Shown piece after piece: positions 1 through 8,112 of a stretch of DNA of 46,737 bases; position 1 is the stretch's first letter; each line of letters begins with the position of its first letter. Source of the DNA: CAZJDM01 sp964544765 (GTDB lineage Bacteria; Bdellovibrionota_B; Oligoflexia; CAYFLR01); assembly GCA_964544765.1 (NCBI GenBank), contig CAZJDM010000013.1:1-46737 (forward strand), written 5' to 3'. A model generated the notes under the pieces. It searched no databases. It worked only from the letters and a program-made list of their open reading frames with translations, and was not told the origin of the DNA. Both the position numbers and the translations under genes were made by a program.

Positions 1-182
1 TCCTCGGTAAGTCCTCTTTCTTCCTCTGCGACAAAATCTTCAGGTTCTTCTTGCTCATCAGCAAAGGGCTCCTTATCAATATCTTCCTCAGTAAGGCCTA
101 CTGCATCCTCATCTACCAAATCCTCTGGTTCCTCTTGCTCATCGGCAAAAGGTTCCTTATCAACATCTTCCTTAGTAAGGCC
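1..182 (-). repeat. 84-bp tandem repeat encoding an acidic 28-aa unit
   Basis: On the minus strand, units begin at 182, 98 and 14, exactly 84 bp apart, each opening with Gly-Leu-Thr. The core DKEPFADEQEEPED is identical in the two complete copies, with synonymous codon changes between them (for example CCT/CCC and GAG/GAA), so the amino-acid sequence is better kept than the DNA. A third copy runs off the window. The repeat forms the cytoplasmic tail of the channel subunit. Confidence 0.9.
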
Positions 183-1355
183 TATTTCTTCTTCCTCTAT
201 TTCTTCTTCTATTACTTCTTGCTCTTCCTCTATTACTTCATCAGACATCTCTGGTGTAGTAGTTGGTTCCTTTAACTCAATTTCTGCTTCATCGATAGCA
301 TCCTTTACAACTTTCAATGAAGCTTCTTTTTCAAGATCCTCATCTATAGTATCTTCTGCAAGATCCTCATCGACTACCTCTTCCTCATAAGCTTCCTCAC
401 TGATTAGAGGACCAGGTTCAATTGTGGACGCTGCAGCTGGAGGTGCTATATATTCACCATCGGCAAGTTTAGATTTTAGTATTGCGGTACTTTCCGCAAC
501 ATAATCACCTTCATCTTCCTCACTTCTTATCTCCCCCCCCTTAGTGCTCTCCCACAATAGAGTGATTGCGTTTCTAAATCTCTCAACTAAATTTAAATAA
601 GCAGCATCCGCTGAAAAGAACTTATTAACAAAGGTAAATAATATGGAAAATAAAATACCATTTATAGATGAACCGATAGCTAAGTTAATTTTGGCTAGAA
701 ACAGGTCCATAGTACCCTGAGCTGCCGCAAGATTGGCCATATCTAATTCCTGCAAAATGGCCATTCCACCAAACATACCCAAAAAGGTCCCTAAAATACC
801 ACATATAATAAATAGTCCCGGGAGAATATTACAAATATCATCAATCATGTTAATAGGAACAACCCCAACAATACGGTTATAACATGGATTAGTTGTAAAA
901 ACGTATTTAGTAATAGAATCAAAATCAGGATCATGGCCTTTTTTTCGATAATACTTAGTATGTTGTAAAGTATCTGCTATTAATCTACTAGCGCCGTCTT
1001 CCAATAATAACATTCGATCAATGAATGAAGCTGTGTGATCCAATCGTCTTTTTCTCCTGGTGGATCTGACTATATAAAGTTCTTCAAAAGTTTTATGAAA
1101 CAAAAACTTGGTTAATTTATGAAAAGATAATTCTCCTGTTTTAGTTTCTGAATATTCATCCTGAAGATGTCTGTAAACTCTAATTTCAAAACCATTAGTA
1201 AACCTTTCTTCCGATTTAACAATATAATATACTAGGATTCTTGCTAAGGTACCTACCAAAAATACTGCTGGAATGAGCCACATCAAATGGTTGGAAGAAA
1301 ACATATAAAAATAATTAAATAATGTATCAAATATATTTCGAACAATCTCCAACAT
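1..1355 (-). CDS. MotA/TolQ/ExbB-like proton channel subunit with acidic repeat tail (3' end off window)
   Basis: The reading frame is open from an ATG at 1355 to the left edge (over 450 codons), so the C-terminus is missing. A first membrane segment lies near residues 25-46, followed by a basic cytoplasmic loop. Two further segments, at about 174-200 (with LPGLFIICGILGTFLGMFGG) and 226-246 (AIGSSINGILFSILF), match the MotA/TolQ/ExbB channel domain in three-helix ExbB/TolQ topology. Past about residue 260 the protein is strongly acidic and ends in a 28-residue repeat. The family forms the ion-conducting stator that drives a MotB/TolR/ExbD partner. The partner is the upstream gene: its stop is 10 nt before this ATG, with a GAGG-type ribosome site in the gap. 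The exact motor (TolQR-like, flagellar-like or other) cannot be told from sequence. Confidence 0.88.
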   Translation of the reverse strand, partial: MLEIVRNIFDTLFNYFYMFSSNHLMWLIPAVFLVGTLARILVYYIVKSEERFTNGFEIRVYRHLQDEYSETKTGELSFHKLTKFLFHKTFEELYIVRSTRRKRRLDHTASFIDRMLLLEDGASRLIADTLQHTKYYRKKGHDPDFDSITKYVFTTNPCYNRIVGVVPINMIDDICNILPGLFIICGILGTFLGMFGGMAILQELDMANLAAAQGTMDLFLAKINLAIGSSINGILFSILFTFVNKFFSADAAYLNLVERFRNAITLLWESTKGGEIRSEEDEGDYVAESTAILKSKLADGEYIAPPAAASTIEPGPLISEEAYEEEVVDEDLAEDTIDEDLEKEASLKVVKDAIDEAEIELKEPTTTPEMSDEVIEEEQEVIEEEIEEEEIGLTKEDVDKEPFADEQEEPEDLVDEDAVGLTEEDIDKEPFADEQEEPEDFVAEEERGLTE

Positions 1356-1365
1356 AACATCACCC

Positions 1366-2997
1366 TCATTCTTTGAAGTTTACTTTAATGATAATTTTCT
1401 GCCATTCTTCGCAATCATATTGTTCACAAATTTCGCCTTTTCTTGATTCTCGTATCCTTCGCATTCTGGCTCTCATATAGCTTCTGCCAGCAACTTTAGT
1501 ATATTTTAACATGTCCGCTTGATATTTATAACGCAATTGATCGGGATTAAAGATGTAGCGATAAACTGATTGAGCTCGCCATAAACTCAGGTCCATATTG
1601 TAATTAACAGCTTCTCTTCCTTCAGATTTCTTAATATCAGTTTTTACATACTTACTTTTATATACAGGAGAAGCAAACCCAAGTATTTCGATAGAAGCTA
1701 CTCTATCTCTTATCTTTTCATCTCCAAAAAAAGCTTCCGCAAAAACTGGAACAACTCTTTTGAGAGTATCTTTCATGTTACGTTTTAATTTATAATCGTT
1801 AATCTCAAAATAAATCCCCGGAAACTCAACATGAACCTCACCGTTAGTTTCATCATACTGTGCTGGTAATTTTTCCTTTTCAAATCGGTGATTTAATTTT
1901 TTGGCCATGAGCTTCATAGCACGATCACTTATAACTGACCTATCTAGCAAAGCTCTCCTATCTTTTTTACTTTTTTTACTAGTTGGGTCAATCTCTTGGC
2001 CTTCATAAACATCATCTTTCATAGCCAATCGTCTTTCATATTGATTTTCAATTTCAGATTTTTCATTGTTATGGTCTTCTCGTTCCCTTTTTATTATGGT
2101 TTTACATTGCTTCTTCCATTCCCCCTTACTTTCATTATACTTTTTGCGCATGAACCTTATATCATCAAGTCTTTTTTTCTTTTCTTCATCCACTTCTCTT
2201 TTAATTCGATCATCACATTTGGCTATTAACTTCTTTTTACTTTCCTGCATATTCTTAGATAATCTTTCAAACTCCGCTTTTAAACCACTTTTTTGACTAT
2301 CAGATTCTTTTTCCAAAGAATTTACCTCTCTATAAATTCGATCGATGTGTTCTTTTCGCAACAATTCAGTCTCAGCATCGATTTTCTTTTGATATTTTTG
2401 TTCTAAAGCAATTTTTTTATCTAACATTTCTTGATTGAGTTTGTTTTTATACTTTGATTTGTAGTCTTGTAATAAGTATTCGGCTTTTTTTCGTTTTTCA
2501 TTTTGAAGTTTACTCTCTTTTTCAACCTCAATTACATTTTGGGCAGCCACCATTTTTGAATCAATAATATCTTTCATGAGATTATTAAATGAATTGATAT
2601 CTTGTTGCTTTTGCATCATTTGCTTAAGTATTTCATTCTGATGATCAATTTTCTTTTGTTGCTGCTCATCCAGAGCATACAATTTATTTTGAATTTTTTG
2701 ATAATATTCCATTTCCTTAGGATTATCATTTAAATACGCGTCCTTTTTTAATTGGTATGCTCTAAGTTTATTCTCATAGTCCTTGACTACTATATCCAAA
2801 TTTTCTTTATATTCGCCGGATAATTGTTTTGCTTTGAGATTACTTCCAACTTTCTCCAGAGTTAAACTAAAATTTGAGACGATGAACATAAAAAGAAACA
2901 CAAAGGACATAAGGGCAAAAATATCCGCAAAAAACCCCAAGCTACTCTCACCACTTCCTTTATCCTTGGTCTTAACTTTATGATAATCTAAGCTCAT
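1366..2997 (-). CDS. MotB/OmpA-like protein with long periplasmic coiled coil
   Basis: The start is the ATG at 2997, because an AGGA ribosome site lies 8 nt before it; an in-frame start at 3027 has no such site. A short basic N-terminus is followed by one membrane helix (about residues 22-42, ADIFALMSFVFLFMFIV) with an Asp at its cytoplasmic end, where MotB/ExbD proteins carry the proton-binding Asp. Residues about 45-330 are rich in Lys, Glu and Gln and read as coiled coil. The last 170 residues resemble an OmpA/MotB peptidoglycan-binding domain (IEILGFASP, then DLSLWRAQSVYRYIF). Topology would put coil and OmpA domain in the periplasm. It forms a two-gene unit with the channel gene downstream. 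The coil, about 285 residues, is far longer than in ordinary MotB or ExbD. Confidence 0.82.
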   Translation of the reverse strand: MSLDYHKVKTKDKGSGESSLGFFADIFALMSFVFLFMFIVSNFSLTLEKVGSNLKAKQLSGEYKENLDIVVKDYENKLRAYQLKKDAYLNDNPKEMEYYQKIQNKLYALDEQQQKKIDHQNEILKQMMQKQQDINSFNNLMKDIIDSKMVAAQNVIEVEKESKLQNEKRKKAEYLLQDYKSKYKNKLNQEMLDKKIALEQKYQKKIDAETELLRKEHIDRIYREVNSLEKESDSQKSGLKAEFERLSKNMQESKKKLIAKCDDRIKREVDEEKKKRLDDIRFMRKKYNESKGEWKKQCKTIIKREREDHNNEKSEIENQYERRLAMKDDVYEGQEIDPTSKKSKKDRRALLDRSVISDRAMKLMAKKLNHRFEKEKLPAQYDETNGEVHVEFPGIYFEINDYKLKRNMKDTLKRVVPVFAEAFFGDEKIRDRVASIEILGFASPVYKSKYVKTDIKKSEGREAVNYNMDLSLWRAQSVYRYIFNPDQLRYKYQADMLKYTKVAGRSYMRARMRRIRESRKGEICEQYDCEEWQKIIIKVNFKE

Positions 2998-3378
2998 AAA
3001 AATAATCCTAAAAATAACAAAACACAAGCAAACGATTAAATTGGTAATAGCAATCTATTGTTTTGATCGGGATAGAATATGATATCTTTAGCTTATTTTT
3101 GAATTATTATTAAATTTATAAATATAATTGATATTATTAGACAAAATTTAAAAAAAACTCTTTATTTTTTATCTTTGTTAAATTTAAAAGGAAAATAAAT
3201 TCGTAACTACCCAAGCAGATCACCATCATATTCTAAAGACGGTTATTTGTTAGTATGTTAGCAATGAATGGTCGAATTTCAGGATGATTTACATCTATAA
3301 ATCCAGATATATTATACTTATAATCTGAAGAACTAGGTATTTGACCCACTGCAATACCAACACTATTTGATATTCATG
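2998..3378. other. AT-rich gap with a possible gene remnant
   Basis: About 380 bp separate the motor pair from map. The part near 3050-3200 is very AT-rich and could hold the minus-strand promoter of the motor pair, but no clear -35/-10 pair can be chosen. From 3349 down to 3233 on the minus strand lies a 38-codon frame from a GTG, containing VNHPEIRPFIANIL. It reads like a protein fragment and may be a remnant or a tiny gene. No ribosome site supports it. Confidence 0.3.
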
Positions 3379-4137
3379 TTACAACCACTGATAACTAGTA
3401 AGTACTTCATGTCCATCAAGGGTTATAGCAATTGTATGCTCAAACTGAGCGGATAATTTGCCATCAATCGTCAAAGCGGTCCATCTATCTTCTAAAATCT
3501 TAGTTTTCCAAGCACCCTCATTAATCATCGGCTCAATGGTAAAAACGGCACCAACCGGTAAAATAGTACCCGCTCCCTTTTTTCCATAATGCATTACCAT
3601 AGGTTCCTCATGAAAAGATTTCCCAATTCCATGACCACAAAACTCACGTACAACAGAATACCCATTTGATTCAGCATATGTTTGTATGACATGCCCAATA
3701 TCACCAACATGAACACCCGGCCTTACAACACCTATACCTTTCATTAAACATTCATAGGTAACCTTTACCAATCGTTCAGCCTTGGTCGACAACTTACCCA
3801 CTGGAAAAGTATAACTTAAATCACCATGATATTTATTTTTATAAACCGTAATATCAACATTGATAATGTCACCATCTTTTAAAATCACCTTGGGAGAAGG
3901 AATACCATGGCAAACGACATTATTAATCGAAGTACAAATACTTTTTGGATAACCACGATAATTCAACGGTGAGGGATATCCACCTTTACTTTCAATGAAT
4001 TCACGGCACAGACGGTCCAGATCCTCGGTAGAAACTCCAGGTTTTATATGATCCTTCACCAAAGATAGAGTCTGTGAAGCAATATCACAACTCTCTCGCA
4101 TATCATTAATATCCTCTGGAGTCTTACACTTTATCAT
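3379..4137 (-). CDS. map: type I methionine aminopeptidase
   Basis: Removes the initiator methionine from nascent proteins in the cytoplasm. With the ATG at 4137 (252 aa) the protein begins MIKCKTPEDI, matching the usual start of the bacterial enzyme; an in-frame TTG lies 15 nt upstream at 4152, and neither has a clear ribosome site. All pita-bread metal ligands and key histidines are present: His77 (VCHGIP), Asp95, Asp106, His169 (GHGIG), His176 (FHEEP), Glu202 (IEPM) and Glu233 (QFEHT). Length is that of the short bacterial form without an N-terminal zinc extension. It sits downstream of a thiolase on the same strand, 85 bp away. Confidence 0.97.
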   Translation of the reverse strand: MIKCKTPEDINDMRESCDIASQTLSLVKDHIKPGVSTEDLDRLCREFIESKGGYPSPLNYRGYPKSICTSINNVVCHGIPSPKVILKDGDIINVDITVYKNKYHGDLSYTFPVGKLSTKAERLVKVTYECLMKGIGVVRPGVHVGDIGHVIQTYAESNGYSVVREFCGHGIGKSFHEEPMVMHYGKKGAGTILPVGAVFTIEPMINEGAWKTKILEDRWTALTIDGKLSAQFEHTIAITLDGHEVLTSYQWL

Positions 4138-4222
4138 ATGTTTATAAACCAATGTAATTAAATCACTTTTTAAGTGCGCCTTCTATAAAAGGCTACACAC
4201 CTTATTAATTATAATAATAAAC

Positions 4223-5398
4223 TCAACAAATTTCAACTAACATGGAAGCAGCTTCCCCACCTCCAATACAAATAGAAGCTATTCCTCGCCTACCGTTTTG
4301 GGCTTTCAAAGCATTTATCAGGGTAACCAAAATTCGCGCTCCAGAAGCCCCAATAGGATGTCCCATCGAAACAGCTCCTCCATGGACATTTACTTTAGCA
4401 GAATCAAGATCCATATTTTTGATCGCAACCATTGGAACCACAGAAAATGCTTCATTAATTTCAAACAAATCAATATCACTAACATTCAAGCCTGTCTTCT
4501 GTAATAAAAGCTCCATACTCTTAATAGGTGCCGTTGTAAACATTTTAGGCTCATGGGCACAACACGTATAACCTACAATTTTAGCCAATGGTTTAACATC
4601 TTTTTCTTTAATATAAGACTCATCCGCCAATATTAATGCCGCCGCTCCATCATTAATGGTAGAAGCATTTGCTGCTGTAACAGTACCATCTTTCTGAAAA
4701 GCGGGCCTCAAGGTCTTCATTTTTTCAAAGGACACGCTGAATGGTTCTTCATCCTTATCAACCAACAATGGATCTTTCTTTCTCTGTGGGATTGATAAAG
4801 GTACAATTTCATCTTTAAAAAGATCATTGTTCCAGGCATTCTGAGAACGTTTATAGCTTTCTTCAGCAAAAGCATCCTGGGATTCTCTTGTTAAATCAAA
4901 CTCTTTGGCACATATTTCAGCACAATTACCCATATGAATATCATCATATGGGTCCCATAAACCATCTTTGACCAAACTATCAATAATCGACCCATGACCC
5001 AGACGATAACCATTTCTGGCCTTTTCTAATATGTAAGGAACTTGGCTCATACTCTCCTGCCCGCCAGCTACACCAACTTTTGTTTCGCCCAGTCTAATTT
5101 GATTGTGTAAAGAGATAACCGCATATAATCCCGAACCACACACTTTATTAACTGTCACTGCTTTGGCAGTATTAGGAATATCAGCATAAATACTTGCCTG
5201 TCGAGCTGGCGCTTGTCCAACGCCTGCCGCTAAAACCTGACCCATGATAACATCTTCAATGTCATCAACTCCTGCTCCACTTGCTTTAACCGCCTCGGAA
5301 ATAGCTACTGATCCTAATTTTGGAGCAGGTAAAACAGATAAAGAACCTCCAAATTTGCCAATAGGTGTACGTTTTGCGGCTAAAATATAAGTAGTCAT
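4223..5398 (-). CDS. acetyl-CoA C-acetyltransferase (thiolase II)
   Basis: Condenses two acetyl-CoA into acetoacetyl-CoA or catalyses the reverse reaction. The start is the ATG at 5398 (MTTYILAAKRTP), preceded by an AAGGGGGG ribosome site; a longer in-frame frame to 5470 has no family similarity. At 391 aa it has the standard length. The nucleophile Cys87 (NKVCGSG), His347 (SMGHPIGASG) and Cys377 (CIGGGEA) occupy the positions of the biosynthetic thiolase triad, and the NEAF motif is present. It could be called atoB or phaA. No acetoacetyl-CoA reductase or PHB synthase lies beside it, so the pathway is not fixed by context. Confidence 0.95.
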   Translation of the reverse strand: MTTYILAAKRTPIGKFGGSLSVLPAPKLGSVAISEAVKASGAGVDDIEDVIMGQVLAAGVGQAPARQASIYADIPNTAKAVTVNKVCGSGLYAVISLHNQIRLGETKVGVAGGQESMSQVPYILEKARNGYRLGHGSIIDSLVKDGLWDPYDDIHMGNCAEICAKEFDLTRESQDAFAEESYKRSQNAWNNDLFKDEIVPLSIPQRKKDPLLVDKDEEPFSVSFEKMKTLRPAFQKDGTVTAANASTINDGAAALILADESYIKEKDVKPLAKIVGYTCCAHEPKMFTTAPIKSMELLLQKTGLNVSDIDLFEINEAFSVVPMVAIKNMDLDSAKVNVHGGAVSMGHPIGASGARILVTLINALKAQNGRRGIASICIGGGEAASMLVEIC

Positions 5399-5493
5399 CA
5401 ATATGCCCCCCTTAGACTTGAATATTAAGCAAACTTTTATGAAACTACTAGATGTACTTTTAAAAATCAACCATTAAGAATGAATTGCGCATG

Positions 5494-5505
5494 AACGGGC
5501 CCGTT
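5494..5505. repeat. 12-bp perfect palindrome AACGGGCCCGTT
   Basis: A GC-rich perfect palindrome in AT-rich surroundings, overlapping the first two bases of the stop codon of the next minus-strand gene. There is no loop and no T-run, so it is not a typical terminator. It could be a protein-binding site for the thiolase/map promoter region or chance. Confidence 0.5.
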
Positions 5506-6496
5506 ATTTACTTTCTCGTACCGGTTTTAGAAATTGAGTATTTTTTCCTATATAATACTTGGGATTATTAAATCTATAGCTGTTGTAATCAAATAAAGAA
5601 AGTCCAATCATCAAGGTATTATCATTTTTAAAACTTATTAAACAATTAAAGGGCAAGGGCCAGACGGGAATTTTTATATATAAAGAAATTCCATATAACA
5701 ACTCTCCCTTATATCTATCAAATGATTCAAGTGTATCCGATTGTAGAGTACCCTCATCTAATATTTTCTCTAAAAAAGATGGCTCCCACATAAACCTTTT
5801 TTTATCACTACCAGAATAAACAGCCCAAGGCTTTACACCTAAATGTGGTGTAATTTGTAAGGTTAAATTTACTCCAAATTTATACATTATAAATGGATCA
5901 TTATAAATATCTTTTGTCTGATAGATAGACTGCTGTTGATCACTCAAAGTTACTATGTGCTGAACAAAAGAGAGTTGAGTATGAATACCCAAGCTCAAGT
6001 ATAAGAAGATCCCTCCAATATCATTATAACTATGTCCAGGTAAATATAAACTAAACGAACCTCCGGTAGACTTAAAGGAACTATTAACAAATTGACCACT
6101 ACTTTCATCCAATAAATATTGTTTACTGTCTTCCATTATCAGTTGCACACCATACATGTCACGCAACATACCCAGAGCCACGTCATTGTCACGGTCCTCA
6201 AAAGAATATTGATTGGTAGATTGATCTACAGACTGATTGGTTGACTTATCAATAAACTGATTATTTTCAGATTGTATGCGCCGATGATGCACAAAAAAAG
6301 CGCTATGATCGGGAATTATCAGTGGAGCAACGCTAATACCTTTTTGCGACTTCATGGCCCAACCCTTTGGTTTAGCCGCAAGATACCACGTATTAAATAC
6401 CTGTAAGAGGAAGAGAAAGAGATAAATTAAATATTGCCGAATTATCCAATTTCTCTTCATCCTCCGATGATGAACCTTCTTTACCAAGTCGAACAT
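5504..6496 (-). CDS. exported protein of unknown function (barrel-like)
   Basis: No family is recognised. The N-terminus after an optional basic stretch is a signal peptide (MKRNWIIRQYLIYLFLFLLQ, cleavage probably near WYLAAKPKG). The rest is rich in alternating aromatic and polar strands such as GISLYIKIPVWPL, as in small outer-membrane barrels or periplasmic beta proteins. Two starts compete: ATG at 6496, with AGAGGA 9 nt upstream, and ATG at 6460, whose GGAGG abuts it with no spacer. The former is chosen. It overlaps the end of the upstream gene by about 100 nt, so the pair is probably translated together. A run of Asn/Gln/Ser/Asp near residues 75-105 follows the signal peptide. Confidence 0.65.
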   Translation of the reverse strand: MFDLVKKVHHRRMKRNWIIRQYLIYLFLFLLQVFNTWYLAAKPKGWAMKSQKGISVAPLIIPDHSAFFVHHRRIQSENNQFIDKSTNQSVDQSTNQYSFEDRDNDVALGMLRDMYGVQLIMEDSKQYLLDESSGQFVNSSFKSTGGSFSLYLPGHSYNDIGGIFLYLSLGIHTQLSFVQHIVTLSDQQQSIYQTKDIYNDPFIMYKFGVNLTLQITPHLGVKPWAVYSGSDKKRFMWEPSFLEKILDEGTLQSDTLESFDRYKGELLYGISLYIKIPVWPLPFNCLISFKNDNTLMIGLSLFDYNSYRFNNPKYYIGKNTQFLKPVRESK

Positions 6497-7409
6497 TTCG
6501 TAAGATCCTCTGCATATGACCAGTAAGGGTAGTTTGAACTCCCAAGCCATAGATATCTAAATGGCCCCGTATATCTATACCATAACGAAACCAAGCATCG
6601 ATCTGACTCAACTGGCGATCAATTGAATTCTTTGAATATATATATGCTGGGTAATATGCCTGACACCAAAAACTCAGGTTGACAATACGTAGTTGGTTCC
6701 ATTCAGCAATTAAACCTGCTTGCATAGGAACAGTTGAAAAACGATTATGGTAGTTCGAAACAAGATTACTGCCAAATCCGTTTTTTACTTCATTCACCAG
6801 ATAACCCAACCCCCAGATTAATGAGATATACCCTCTATTTATTTTGCGAATTAAAGGATAAGCGCTGGCAAACATGATTCCATAGGTCGATGCCCGCCAC
6901 ATCTCATAATGCAAGTTGCTCACACTGGTCCGCTGTTGAAACTCCATTTTATTCTCTTCGTACTTCAAATAAAAATACCAGTTATGATGCCAGTTATAAT
7001 ATTCAAACCCGGCATTGATTTGAATTTTACGACCCTTTCTTTCTAAATCATTTTCTGAATCCAAGGCAGCTTCTTTTAAAGCTTCTGACAAATAGGGCAT
7101 ATCGGTAATTTTATTTTTATCCACTTTCTGATTATCAAAGAGTTTATCACTCATAGTAATTATATAGTTGTGCATCTTAAAATAATTAGCGGCTAAACTC
7201 ATAGGAACAATATCAGATGGCATAGGTAAAAAATATGACGCAGGACGATTATAATCAATCTCAATCTCATTTAATTTGGTTAAACTTTCAGCATACAATC
7301 GAACAGTACCAGTAGACTGAAGTAAAGTTGCTCTTATAGCAATAGACAACAATAAAAATAAAACCAATCTGAAAAAATTATTCGAAACTATACACAACAT
7401 AGCATTCAT
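6393..7409 (-). CDS. exported beta-rich envelope protein of unknown function
   Basis: Not recognised as any family. It starts at the ATG at 7409, sharing one base with the stop of the upstream gene (TGATG), so translation is probably coupled. The N-terminus has a hydrophobic core (FFRLVLFLLLSIAI) consistent with a signal peptide. The remainder has many Tyr/Trp/Phe residues in short alternating stretches (YYNWHHNWYFYLKYEEN, YGIDIRGHLDIYGLGVQTTL), as in outer-membrane beta barrels. It may be a paralogue or partner of the next gene, since both end in strand-like segments. It is the middle gene of a three-gene unit (7789 to 5504). Confidence 0.7.
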   Translation of the reverse strand: MNAMLCIVSNNFFRLVLFLLLSIAIRATLLQSTGTVRLYAESLTKLNEIEIDYNRPASYFLPMPSDIVPMSLAANYFKMHNYIITMSDKLFDNQKVDKNKITDMPYLSEALKEAALDSENDLERKGRKIQINAGFEYYNWHHNWYFYLKYEENKMEFQQRTSVSNLHYEMWRASTYGIMFASAYPLIRKINRGYISLIWGLGYLVNEVKNGFGSNLVSNYHNRFSTVPMQAGLIAEWNQLRIVNLSFWCQAYYPAYIYSKNSIDRQLSQIDAWFRYGIDIRGHLDIYGLGVQTTLTGHMQRILRNVRLGKEGSSSEDEEKLDNSAIFNLSLSLPLTGI

Positions 7410-7789
7410 CACTTAAAATCTGATGCTTTTATTTTAAGAATACTAATCTCATCTTTTTTTATTTTAACTTTATAAGTAATTTTAGAATCGCTTGGGAGCT
7501 TACAATTTTTACCATCACCAGCAGAAGCGGGAAAAGCTATCACTTCATGTTCCCCAATCATCATATTTACAAACCATAGCTCTCTTTTTGATTTAAGGAA
7601 CTTAGCTTCCTTATTACTACTTGTTGCTTGAGGTATATCCTGATATGTTGACGACACACAAACATCTTGCGGTGAATCATTATATACTTTAAGATCCGAC
7701 CCATAACGCAAACAGGTGCAGGTAACAGATCCTAATATAAAAAGGAAACACCAAACTATAAATAACCATTTAGGAATATACTCAAACAA
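7409..7789 (-). CDS. small membrane-anchored or secreted protein, unknown function
   Basis: The start is a TTG at 7789, because TAGGAGG lies 4 nt upstream; an in-frame TTG at 7807 has no ribosome site. It encodes about 126 aa. The N-terminus (FEYIPKWLFIVWCFLFILGSVTCTC) is a hydrophobic anchor or signal peptide ending in two cysteines, but the -1 residue is Thr, so a lipoprotein box is doubtful. The remaining ~95 residues contain three more cysteines and a Lys-rich C-terminus (KVKIKKDEISILKIK), resembling a small beta-sandwich. First gene of the unit that includes the two barrel-like proteins. Confidence 0.6.
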   Translation of the reverse strand: MFEYIPKWLFIVWCFLFILGSVTCTCLRYGSDLKVYNDSPQDVCVSSTYQDIPQATSSNKEAKFLKSKRELWFVNMMIGEHEVIAFPASAGDGKNCKLPSDSKITYKVKIKKDEISILKIKASDFK

Positions 7790-8112
7790 CCTACCTCCTA
7801 TAACCAATATTATTGTACTACTTCAGAAGGTTTCAACTTTTTCAACGCACAACAAAACATAGACTCGATTCTGTTATCGGTATAAATTTTTAAATGTTTA
7901 CTTATTTGTTTCTTTTTATTTCTTGACTTTATAATGTAAAAAAAATACAAACATTAACAAATAGTGAAAAAAGACAAAGATGCATTGATGATCTTGTGAT
8001 AAAAATAGTATGTAATAAGGATGCCCTTAATTAGATTGTACACATCATCAATAATATATTTCAAGAGAAAGTAAATTTACGCAATGGGTGAAACTTGAAC
8101 ACCGCTTTAAAT
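7790..8112. other. non-coding gap
   Basis: About 320 bp of AT-rich sequence between two minus-strand genes. The promoter of the 7789 gene is expected here. A TTGAC/TATAAT-like pair near 7921-7940 has too short a spacer to be convincing. No gene, RNA or strong hairpin is seen. Confidence 0.4.

Noticed and set aside
1..2997. Zorya anti-phage system (ZorA/ZorB)
   Set aside because: The long coil is on the MotB-like protein in the periplasm rather than on the channel subunit, the gene order is reversed, and no ZorC/ZorD gene is visible in the window.
5494..5505. Terminator at the palindrome AACGGGCCCGTT
   Set aside because: No loop and no T-run; cannot form a normal terminator hairpin.
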